A stretch of 64,000 nucleotides of DNA, taken from positions 310,001-374,000 of the forward strand of contig NZ_CP070501.1 of the NCBI RefSeq assembly GCF_018308945.1. Direction: 5' to 3'. Numbering within the stretch: position 1 is the stretch's first letter; the number at the start of each line of letters is the position of its first letter. Below are positions 57,724 to 64,000 of the stretch, piece by piece. The translations under genes were made by a program, and so were the position numbers. The notes beneath the pieces were generated by a model. The model was not told where the DNA came from. It saw only the letters and a program-made list of their open reading frames with translations, and ran no database searches. Source of the stretch: Agrococcus sp. Marseille-Q4369. GTDB taxonomy: Bacteria; Actinomycetota; Actinomycetes; Actinomycetales; Microbacteriaceae.

Positions 57724-58980
57724 CTACGACTCCGCCTCGGGCGCCTCGGCGGGCGCTTGGTCTGCCTCTACAAAGGCGGCGGCGATCCTCTGTGCGGTCG
57801 CCGCAACCTGCCACGGGCGTGCGTCGCGTGCCCGGAGCGCCTCGCCGATCGCGTCCGCGGTCGGCTCGATGGGCTCCCAGGCGAGGCGTCGCAGTGTGTC
57901 GGGCATGAGCACGTTCTCCGCCGGGATGGCGAGCTCGTCCGAGACCTGCTGCAGCGCGGCGCGCGCCGCCTTGAGCCGCGCGTCGGCCTCGGGCCGTCGC
58001 TGGCGCCAGAAGCGCGGCGGCGGCGGCTCGTCGCTCTTGACGCGCAGCGCCGGCGGGTCGTCGGTCGCCCGGCCCGCCTCGATCGCGGCCCACCACCGGT
58101 CGAGCTCGGAGCGGCTCGCGCGACCCGTGAAGTCCTTGCGCGCGGCGAGGCGCTGCTTTGCGTCGACGTCCGCGGTCGCGGCGACGAGCAGCGAGCGGTC
58201 GGGCACGAGCCGGCCCGGCGCGGTGTCGGTCTCGCGGGCGAGCGCGTCGCGGGCGAGCCACAGCTCGCGCGCGAGGGCGAGCTGCCGGCGGTCGCGGATG
58301 GCGTGCAGGCCCGAGAGCCGCCGCCACGGCTCCGCCGCGGGCGGCTTCGGGCGCCGCTCGAGCGCGTACGCGAACTCCTGCTCCGCGATCGCCTGCTTGC
58401 CCTGGGACTCGAGCTCCGCAGCGAGCGCATCGCGCGCATCCGGGAGCACCTCGACGTCGAGCGCGGCGTACTCGAGCCAGGACTGCGGGATGGGCCGGGT
58501 CGACCAGTCGCTCGCGCCGTGCTCCTTGCGGAGCCGCAGGCCGACGAGCCGCTCGCTCACGGCGGCGAGGCCGACGCGCTCGAAGCCCGCGAGCCTGGCG
58601 CCGAGCTCGGTGTCGAAGAGCGTCGCGGGCTCGAGGCCGATCTCGCGCAAGCACGGGAGGTCCTGGCTCGCGGCGTGGATGATCCACTCCTCGCCGCCGA
58701 TCGCCTCCTGCACGGGGGAGAGGTCGTCGACTGCGATCGGGTCGATGAGCACCGTGCCGCTGCCGCGGCGATGCAGCTGCACGAGGTAGGCGCGCGAGCT
58801 GTAGCGGAAGCCGTTCGCGCGCTCCGCGTCGACGGCGACCGGCCCCGTGCCTGCCGCGAGCCGGTCTGCGGCGCTCCGCAGCGCATCCGCGTCGACGATG
58901 ACGTCGAAGGGGCCCTGCGCCACGGCGTGCGGCAGCTGCGGCGCCTCCGCCTCGGGCGCGCGCTCGTCGGGCTCAGCCAC
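57724..58980 (-). CDS. rnd: Ribonuclease D-like 3'-5' exonuclease with HRDC domain
   Basis: A DEDD-y exonuclease of 418 aa. The catalytic residues are Asp51 and Glu53 (VAVDAERANG), Asp107 (AASQDLPC) and Tyr171-x3-Asp175 (LEYAALDVEVL). An HRDC helical domain follows (RELWLARDALARETDTAPGRLVPD, about 235-300), and the C-terminus is rich in Ala/Pro/Glu. The likely role is tRNA or other RNA 3' trimming. GTG 58980 overlaps the end of the DUF3000 gene by 8 nt. This DUF3000-rnd pair, with fadAB beyond it, is common in actinobacteria. Confidence 0.94.
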   Translation of the reverse strand: MAEPDERAPEAEAPQLPHAVAQGPFDVIVDADALRSAADRLAAGTGPVAVDAERANGFRYSSRAYLVQLHRRGSGTVLIDPIAVDDLSPVQEAIGGEEWIIHAASQDLPCLREIGLEPATLFDTELGARLAGFERVGLAAVSERLVGLRLRKEHGASDWSTRPIPQSWLEYAALDVEVLPDARDALAAELESQGKQAIAEQEFAYALERRPKPPAAEPWRRLSGLHAIRDRRQLALARELWLARDALARETDTAPGRLVPDRSLLVAATADVDAKQRLAARKDFTGRASRSELDRWWAAIEAGRATDDPPALRVKSDEPPPPRFWRQRRPEADARLKAARAALQQVSDELAIPAENVLMPDTLRRLAWEPIEPTADAIGEALRARDARPWQVAATAQRIAAAFVEADQAPAEAPEAES

Positions 58981-59569
58981 GCGATCGCCTGTGGGCGTCG
59001 AGGCCGGCCGCGCCGGGCTGCACGGGCAGGCCCGCGATCGCGCACAGCAGGTCGGTCCACGCGGTCAGGTGCGCGCCGAAGTCGCGGCCCGTCGGGGTCC
59101 ATGACGCGCGCAGCTCGATCTGCGCGCCATCGCCCTGCGCGGCGAGCTCGCCGAAGCCGCTCGAGAGGATCTTCGTCGCCGTGCCCGACTCGGAGTGGTA
59201 CTCCGCGCCGCGCTGCTCGAGGGCCTCGAGCAAGTAGGTCCACGTGACCTCGGCGAGGAAGGGGTCGACGCCGATCTCCGGGTCCTGCGACGCCTGCGTG
59301 AAGCTCACGATGCGGAAGTCGCCGCCCCAGGCCTCGGGCTCCTCGGGGTCGTGCATGAGGATGAAGCGGCCGGTGCCGATGTCGGAGTCGCGGCCGTGGA
59401 CGGGCACGCCGACGTCGGCGGCGATGGCGAACGAGTGCGGCGCGATGCGACCGGGGGCCGGGATCTCGCGCACCGACAGCTCGCTGCGCAGCTCCGCGCG
59501 CCGCAGCTGGTCGATCGCGGCACGGAAGGCCTGGGGCTCCGCACCGGGTGCTGCACTGCTCGTGTCCAC
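58973..59569 (-). CDS. DUF3000 family protein
   Basis: A 198-aa protein: FRAAIDQLRRAELRSELSVREIPAPGRIAPHSFAIAADVG, then DSDIGTGRFILMHDPEEPEAWGGDFRIVSF, and ending in TGRDFGAHLTAWTDLLCAIAGLPVQ. It is DUF3000, restricted to actinobacteria and linked to rnd. The function is unknown. GTG 59569 follows a TAGTCT -10 by 6 nt, so it is leaderless. It overlaps rnd by 8 nt. Confidence 0.92.
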   Translation of the reverse strand: MDTSSAAPGAEPQAFRAAIDQLRRAELRSELSVREIPAPGRIAPHSFAIAADVGVPVHGRDSDIGTGRFILMHDPEEPEAWGGDFRIVSFTQASQDPEIGVDPFLAEVTWTYLLEALEQRGAEYHSESGTATKILSSGFGELAAQGDGAQIELRASWTPTGRDFGAHLTAWTDLLCAIAGLPVQPGAAGLDAHRRSRG

Positions 59570-59575
59570 CCGGCA

Positions 59576-59585
59576 AGACTACGAT
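59576..59585. promoter_or_regulatory. Overlapping divergent -10 elements of DUF3000-rnd and the hydrolase gene
   Basis: Minus-strand TAGTCT (59581-59576) ends 6 nt before GTG 59569. Plus-strand TACGAT (59580-59585) ends 6 nt before GTG 59592. The two hexamers share the TA at 59580-59581. Confidence 0.6.
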
Positions 59586-59591
59586 TCGAGG

Positions 59592-60779
59592 GTGAGCACC
59601 CAAGCGAGGCGCGCCGCCGCCGGAGACGCGCGAGCCGGCCGCGTGGTGCTCGCAGCGGGCGGCGCGGTCGTCGCGGGCGCAGCGCTCGCCGTGACGGGCG
59701 CATCCGCCGTGCTCGCCTCGATGCTCGTGACGCTGCCGCGCGAGCAAGCCGACGACGTCGCGGTGCTCGGGCTCGAGGAGCGCGGCGTGCGGCTCGCGCG
59801 CACGCTCGACACCGGGCTGCCCGGCGTCTACGCGCTGCGGGTCGGCGAGCGCATCGTCGTGCTCGGCGCGGTCGTCGAGGAGGACGCTTCGAGCGTCGTG
59901 CGCGCCGTCGACGCCGACGGGCGAGCGCTGCTCGAGGGCGTCTCGGCGGCGCGCTGGTCGGGCTACGTGCTCCACGAGCCCGAGCAGGTGTCGGATGCGG
60001 TGGAGCGCGTGACGGTGCCGACCGAGGTCGGCGGTGCCCCGGCGTGGGTCATGGGCGACCAGCAGGCCGAGACGTGGTGCATCCAGGTGCACGGGCGCGG
60101 CGTCACGCGACACGAGACCATCCGTGCGGCGTCCATCTACCTCTCCCGCGGCATCCCCGTCATGGCCGTCTCGTACCGCAACGACTCGGAGGCGCCGCCG
60201 AGCCGCGACGGCAAGCTGCGGCTCGGGCTCGACGAGTGGCGCGACGTCGACGACGCGATCGGCCTCGCCGTGGCTCGCGGAGCGCGCCGCATCGTGCTCC
60301 ACGGCTGGTCGATGGGCGGGCAGATCGCGCTGCAGGTCGCGCGCCGCTCGCGCCACCGGCGGCGCATCGCCGCGGTCGTGCTCGACTCGCCCGTGGTCGG
60401 CTGGCGGCCGACCCTGCTGCTGCAGGTCGGCCTGCTGAGGCTGCCCGCGTGGCTCGCGTCGAGCGCCGTGCGGCTGCTCGAGTCGCCCGCGTCGCTGCTG
60501 AGCGGGAGCCGCAGCCTCGACTTCGACGAGCTCGACAACGTGCTGCACGCGGACGGGCTCTCGCAGCCCATCCTGCTGCTGCACTCTGCCGACGACGGCT
60601 TCGTGCCGCCGGATGCGTCGCGGTCGCTCGCGGAGGCGCGCCCCGATCTGGTCGACTACCGGGAGTGGACGCGAGCGCGGCACACGAAGCTGTGGAACCT
60701 CGACCGGGCGCGCTACGAGCGCGAGGTCGGCGACTGGCTCGACGAGACGCTCGCAGCCGACGGACCCAGCGCCGACTGA
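59592..60779 (+). CDS. Alpha/beta hydrolase with N-terminal membrane segment
   Basis: A 395-aa protein with one N-terminal hydrophobic helix (about residues 18-48, VVLAAGGAVVAGAALAVTGASA), then an alpha/beta-hydrolase domain. The oxyanion segment is IQVHGRGVTRHETIRAASIY, the nucleophile Ser240 lies in LHGWSMGGQIALQ, the acid is likely the Asp in LLHSADDGFVPP, and the His is in WTRARHTKLWN. It may be a secreted or membrane-anchored esterase or peptidase-like hydrolase; the substrate is unknown. The start is GTG 59592, set by a -10 hexamer 6 nt upstream. Confidence 0.9.
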   Translation: MSTQARRAAAGDARAGRVVLAAGGAVVAGAALAVTGASAVLASMLVTLPREQADDVAVLGLEERGVRLARTLDTGLPGVYALRVGERIVVLGAVVEEDASSVVRAVDADGRALLEGVSAARWSGYVLHEPEQVSDAVERVTVPTEVGGAPAWVMGDQQAETWCIQVHGRGVTRHETIRAASIYLSRGIPVMAVSYRNDSEAPPSRDGKLRLGLDEWRDVDDAIGLAVARGARRIVLHGWSMGGQIALQVARRSRHRRRIAAVVLDSPVVGWRPTLLLQVGLLRLPAWLASSAVRLLESPASLLSGSRSLDFDELDNVLHADGLSQPILLLHSADDGFVPPDASRSLAEARPDLVDYREWTRARHTKLWNLDRARYEREVGDWLDETLAADGPSAD

Positions 60780-60785
60780 GACGGC

Positions 60786-61211
60786 TCAGCCGGCCGACTG
60801 CTCGCGCACCTGCCGCTGGATGCGGCCGAGCATGCCCGCCATGCCGCGCAGCCGCAACGGCGACACCGCACGGTCGAGGCCGAGCAGCCGCGGCATGTCG
60901 GCGGGCACCGCGAGCACCTGCTCGACGCTCGCACCTTCGAGCCCCTGGGCGAGGATCGACGCGAAGCCGCGCGTCGTCGGCGCCTCCTCGGGCGCCGTCG
61001 CGTGCACGTGCACCCGCTCGTCGACCTCGACGAAGAGGAAGACGGGCGACTGGCACTCGGCGACGCGCTCGCCGAGGTCGGGGTGGTCGGCGTAGCGCTC
61101 GGGGAGCGCCGGCAGGTCGTCGGCGTACTCGAGCAGGAGCTGGAGCCGGTCCTGCTCCGCCATCGACTGGAACGCATCCACCGCCTCCTGGAGCGCGGGC
61201 GTGAGGCTCAT
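60786..61211 (-). CDS. sufE: SufE-family sulfur acceptor protein
   Basis: A 141-aa SufE protein with the sulfur-accepting Cys53 in [16 protein letters not shown] and downstream [27 protein letters not shown], which is the SufE signature. In iron-sulfur assembly it takes persulfide from a SufS-like desulfurase. The ATG overlaps the stop of sseA by 4 nt, so sulfur transfer is coupled to the rhodanese. No sufS or sufBCD lies in the window. Confidence 0.93.
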   Translation of the reverse strand: MSLTPALQEAVDAFQSMAEQDRLQLLLEYADDLPALPERYADHPDLGERVAECQSPVFLFVEVDERVHVHATAPEEAPTTRGFASILAQGLEGASVEQVLAVPADMPRLLGLDRAVSPLRLRGMAGMLGRIQRQVREQSAG

Positions 61212-62098
61212 CGCGACGGCACCTCCCCGGGCTCGGCGCCGATCGCGATCGGCACACCGACGAGCGATCCCCACTCCGTCCACGAGCCGTCGTAGTTGCG
61301 CACGCGGGGCAGGCCGAGCAGGTGCTGCAGCACGAACCACGTGTGGCTCGAGCGCTCGCCGATGCGGCAGTAGGCGATGACGTCGTCGGCGCCGCGCAGG
61401 TTCGCGCCGTCGAGGTAGATCGCCTCGAGCTCCTCGCGGGAGCGGAAGGTGCCGTCCTCGTTCACCGCCTTGCCCCACGGCACGCTCGCCGCGGTCGGGA
61501 TGTGGCCGGCGCGGAGCGCGCCCTCCTCGGGATAGGCGGGCGCGGTCGTGCGCTCGCCCGAGTACTCCTCGGGGCTGCGCACGTCCACGAGCGGCTTGCC
61601 GAGGTGCTGCAGCACGTCGTCGCGGAAGGCGCGCAGCGTCGCGTCGTCGCGCGGCGTGACGGGGTAGTCGACTGCCGGGCGGCTCGGCCGCTCGCGCGTG
61701 AGCTCGCGCCCCTCGGCGATCCACTTGTCGCGGCCGCCGTCCATGATGCGGGTGCTGTCGTGGCCGTAGAGCGCGAACACCCACAGCGCGTAGGTCGCCC
61801 ACCAGTTCGCCTTGTCGCCGTAGAGGACGACGGTCGTGTCGCGGCCGATGCCCTTCGAGCCGAGCAGGCGCGCGAACTCCTCCGGCGAGACGTAGTCGCG
61901 CTGCACCGGGTCGTTGAGCTCGGTGTGCCAGTCGATCTTCACGGCGCCGGGGATGTGGCCGACCTCGTAGAGCAGCACGTCCTCGTCGGACTCGACGATC
62001 ACGACGTCGGGGTCGTCGAGGTGCGCGGCCACCCACTCGGTCGACACGAGCCGCTGAGGCGCGGCGTACTCGGCGAAGCGGGGCTCGGACTCGGGCAT
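61208..62098 (-). CDS. sseA: Sulfurtransferase (thiosulfate/3-mercaptopyruvate type, tandem rhodanese)
   Basis: A 296-aa protein of two rhodanese domains. The first (about 15-130: [26 protein letters not shown]) lacks the active cysteine. The second carries Cys244 in [16 protein letters not shown], where the residues after the cysteine form the persulfide-cradling loop. This matches actinobacterial SseA/CysA2. It is followed by sufE with a 4-nt overlap, an actinobacterial pair. ATG 62098 has a CAGGAGGA ribosome-binding site. Confidence 0.94.
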   Translation of the reverse strand: MPESEPRFAEYAAPQRLVSTEWVAAHLDDPDVVIVESDEDVLLYEVGHIPGAVKIDWHTELNDPVQRDYVSPEEFARLLGSKGIGRDTTVVLYGDKANWWATYALWVFALYGHDSTRIMDGGRDKWIAEGRELTRERPSRPAVDYPVTPRDDATLRAFRDDVLQHLGKPLVDVRSPEEYSGERTTAPAYPEEGALRAGHIPTAASVPWGKAVNEDGTFRSREELEAIYLDGANLRGADDVIAYCRIGERSSHTWFVLQHLLGLPRVRNYDGSWTEWGSLVGVPIAIGAEPGEVPSR

Positions 62099-62152
62099 GG
62101 ATGCTCCTCCTGCGGGGCTGGCGTGACGTCGAGGTGCGGATCGCGCCCTCGG

Positions 62153-62158
62153 TAGGCT
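62153..62158 (+). promoter_or_regulatory. -10 element (TAGGCT) of zapE
   Basis: TAGGCT in the 131-bp divergent gap would place transcription near 62165. The zapE ATG at 62230 has an AAGGAGC ribosome-binding site. Confidence 0.5.
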
Positions 62159-62229
62159 TCTGCGATGGGAGAACGCCATCCTCCCACTCCATCTTCCCCG
62201 CGGCGCTCGGCGCCGATGAAGGAGCGCGC

Positions 62230-63231
62230 ATGTCCGCACCGATCTCGCTCGTCGATCGCCGGCCGCAGGCCGACGCGGAGCAGATCGTCGCGAGCCTCGT
62301 GCCGCCGCCGCAGTTCGACGGCGCGACGTTCGACTCCTACCGCCCCGACCCCGCGCATCCCTCGCAGTCCGAGGCGCTCGAGCGGATGCGCGAGCTCGCG
62401 ACCGTCTGGACGTCGCCGAAGCGCGGCCTCTTCAAGCGCCGCGCGCCCGAGGTCAAGCCCGGCATCTACCTCGACGGCGGCTTCGGCGTCGGCAAGACGC
62501 ACCTGCTCGCGGCCCTCTGGAAGTCGATGCCGGGGCCGAAGCGCTTCGGCACGTTCATCGAGTACACGGCGCTCGTCGGCGCGCTCGGCTACGCGGAGAC
62601 CGTGCGCGCGCTGCAGGGCTCGACGATCGTGTGCATCGACGAGTTCGAGCTCGACGACCCCGGCGACACGATGGTCATGACGCGCCTGCTCGGCGAGCTC
62701 GTCGCGAACGGCACGAAGCTCGCCGCGACGAGCAACACGCCGCCGAACGCGCTCGGCGAGGGCCGCTTCGCCGCCGCCGACTTCCTGCGCGAGATCCAGG
62801 CGATCGCCGACCGCTTCCAGATCATGCGGATCGACGGCGACGACTATCGCCACCGCGACGTCTCGGGCCACGCGCCCGTCACGGCGGACGACGACATCCC
62901 GGGCGAGCTCGAGCGCATCGGCGGCACGGTCGCCCTCGACGACTTCGACGCGCTCGTCGCGCACCTCTCGCACGTGCACCCCTCGCGCTACGTCGGCCTC
63001 GTCGACGGCGTGCGGGCACTCGGCCTCCGCGACGTGCGGGTGCTGACCGACCAGAACGACGCGCTGCGGCTCGTCGCACTCGTCGACCGGCTCTACGACG
63101 CGCAGGTGGCGCTCCGCGCGAGCGGCGTGAGCCTCGACCGCGTCTTCAGCGAGGAGATGCTGGGCGGCGGCTACCGCAAGAAGTACCTGCGGGCGATCTC
63201 GCGCCTGCACGCGCTGGCAGCCGAGGGCTGA
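62230..63231 (+). CDS. zapE: Cell division ATPase ZapE (AFG1-like)
   Basis: A 333-aa P-loop ATPase of the AFG1/ZapE family. Walker A is [18 protein letters not shown] (about residues 82-93), Walker B is [18 protein letters not shown] (about 134), and sensor residues lie in [13 protein letters not shown]. The C-terminal [19 protein letters not shown] is typical. In E. coli ZapE binds FtsZ and promotes constriction. The actinobacterial members lie next to sseA, as here. It is divergent from sseA. Confidence 0.93.
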   Translation: MSAPISLVDRRPQADAEQIVASLVPPPQFDGATFDSYRPDPAHPSQSEALERMRELATVWTSPKRGLFKRRAPEVKPGIYLDGGFGVGKTHLLAALWKSMPGPKRFGTFIEYTALVGALGYAETVRALQGSTIVCIDEFELDDPGDTMVMTRLLGELVANGTKLAATSNTPPNALGEGRFAAADFLREIQAIADRFQIMRIDGDDYRHRDVSGHAPVTADDDIPGELERIGGTVALDDFDALVAHLSHVHPSRYVGLVDGVRALGLRDVRVLTDQNDALRLVALVDRLYDAQVALRASGVSLDRVFSEEMLGGGYRKKYLRAISRLHALAAEG

Positions 63232-63238
63232 GGCCGGC

Positions 63239-64000
63239 TCACTCCGCGTCGGTGCGGCGCCGCTGCTCCTCGGCGTCGAGCGCGGCGCGCTCGCCCGTGT
63301 CGACGGAGGGGTAGCGGCGGTCGAGCACCGCGAGGTAGACCCCGCCGAGCACGGCCGAGATGAGCGATCCCGCGAGCACGCCGAGCGTGCCCTCGACGAT
63401 GAGCTCGGGCGTCGTGCGGTGCGCGAGCTCGTTCATGAGCAGCGAGACGGTGAAGCCGATGCCGCCCAGCAGCCCGACCCCGATGAGCTCGGGCATGCGC
63501 ACGCGCGTCTCCTTGGGCACGCGCAGCGCCGCTTGGCCGATGAGCCCGGCGATGCCGATGCCGAAGAGCTTGCCGACCGGCAGCGCGATGACGATCGCCC
63601 AGAAGACGGGGCTCAGCTCGCCGAGCGGCACCTGCGGGATCGCGACCGACGCGGAGACGAACGCGAACAGCGGCAGCACGATGCCGTTCGAGAGCGGTTC
63701 GAGCTGCACTCGACCCGACTCGGCGGGCGCGGGGGCGAGCACGAGGCCGAGCGCGACGCCAGCGATCGTCGCGTGGATGCCGCTCATCGCGACGAGCCAC
63801 CACGTCACGAGCGCGACGACGACGAGCAGCGCCTTGAACGCGAGGCTGCCGCGGCGCGAGCGGTAGGCGCGGCCGAGCAGCCAGAACAGCACGACGCCGA
63901 CGGCCGCGGCACCCAGGTGGGGGATCGAGAGCGACTCGGTGAAGAAGACCGCGATGAAGAGGATGCCGATGAGGTCGTCGATCACCGCGAGCGCGAGCAG
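63239..64000 (-). CDS. nhaA: Na+/H+ antiporter NhaA (partial, N-terminus outside window)
   Basis: The C-terminal 253 codons of an NhaA antiporter, the gene continuing past base 64000. The visible frame opens with LLALAVIDDLIGILFIAVF, which contains the tandem aspartates equivalent to E. coli Asp163/Asp164 that carry sodium and protons. Further helices include SGIHATIAGVALGLVLAPAP and GIGFTVSLLMNELAHR. The C-terminus has a hydrophilic tail (DTGERAALDAEEQRRR). An ATG at 63985 inside this helix is not the start, because the Asp-Asp helix extends upstream of it. Confidence 0.95.
   Translation of the reverse strand: MLALAVIDDLIGILFIAVFFTESLSIPHLGAAAVGVVLFWLLGRAYRSRRGSLAFKALLVVVALVTWWLVAMSGIHATIAGVALGLVLAPAPAESGRVQLEPLSNGIVLPLFAFVSASVAIPQVPLGELSPVFWAIVIALPVGKLFGIGIAGLIGQAALRVPKETRVRMPELIGVGLLGGIGFTVSLLMNELAHRTTPELIVEGTLGVLAGSLISAVLGGVYLAVLDRRYPSVDTGERAALDAEEQRRRTDAE

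Noticed and set aside
62165-62680. A frame starting at ATG 62165 just after a -10 hexamer
   Set aside because: It is out of frame with zapE and is Arg/Ser/Pro-rich. zapE has its own ribosome-binding site and start at 62230. A short leader peptide cannot be excluded but has no support.

Overview
The window is a 64 kb piece of high-GC actinobacterial chromosome that is almost all core genome. Gene content and order (aceE, AhpE-type peroxiredoxin, Nif3, rnpB, ppgK, map, panB, glnA2-glnE, glnA1, DUF4191, sucB-lpd, pepA, PAC2, sigA, parE/parC, sepH, DUF4193, DUF3093, dut, DUF3710, DUF3159, acnA, dxs, DUF3000, RNase D) match Micrococcales, most likely Microbacteriaceae. The genus cannot be fixed from the sequence alone. 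Both window edges cut genes: aceE at the left lacks its C-terminus and nhaA at the right lacks its N-terminus.

Layout. 1-5 kb: aceE (-), a two-Cys peroxiredoxin and a DUF222/HNH endonuclease with a LexA-like box. 4.7-5.6 kb: a scar where a VOC gene and a TetR gene have both lost their N-termini, followed by tRNA-Val(TAC). 5.6-11 kb: Nif3, a coiled-coil protein with a cysteine-less zinc ribbon, a GNAT-like protein, rnpB, polyphosphate glucokinase and methionine aminopeptidase, the last preceded by a 13-bp minisatellite. 11-19 kb: panB and a nitrogen block of GlnA2, the adenylyltransferase GlnE and GlnA1, the last under a complete GlnR box. 19-28 kb: a membrane pseudokinase-like gene, lpd-sucB, leucyl aminopeptidase, a PAC2 protein and an MFS exporter. 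28-32 kb: the primary sigma factor with an Ala/Lys/Thr repeat tail, and a polar amino-acid ABC importer. 32-38.5 kb: a convergent topoisomerase IV pair and a phosphodiesterase. 38.6-42.3 kb: a catabolic cassette of alcohol dehydrogenase, 3-hydroxyisobutyrate dehydrogenase and an MHS-family importer. 42-49 kb: sepH, DUF4193, DUF3093, dut-DUF3710-DUF3159 and aconitase. 49-64 kb: dxs, nnrD, a methyltransferase, a fadA-fadB beta-oxidation pair, DUF3000-RNase D, an alpha/beta hydrolase, sseA-sufE, zapE and nhaA.

How it works together. Central carbon (PDH E1, OGDH E2/E3, aconitase), nitrogen assimilation (two glutamine synthetases, their adenylyltransferase, a GlnR operator), transcription (SigA) and chromosome topology and division (ParCE, SepH) lie in short operons. 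A recurring signal is a -10 hexamer (usually TAGGCT or TAGGAT) only 6-8 nt upstream of the start codon. At least a dozen genes are therefore predicted to make leaderless mRNAs, and this fixes several start codons. No CRISPR array, prophage, insertion sequence or defence island was seen. The unusual items are regulatory or degenerative: the decapitated VOC/TetR scar, the minisatellite in the map promoter, interlocked divergent promoters, a 20-bp perfect palindrome before acnA, and the metal-site-less zinc ribbon.
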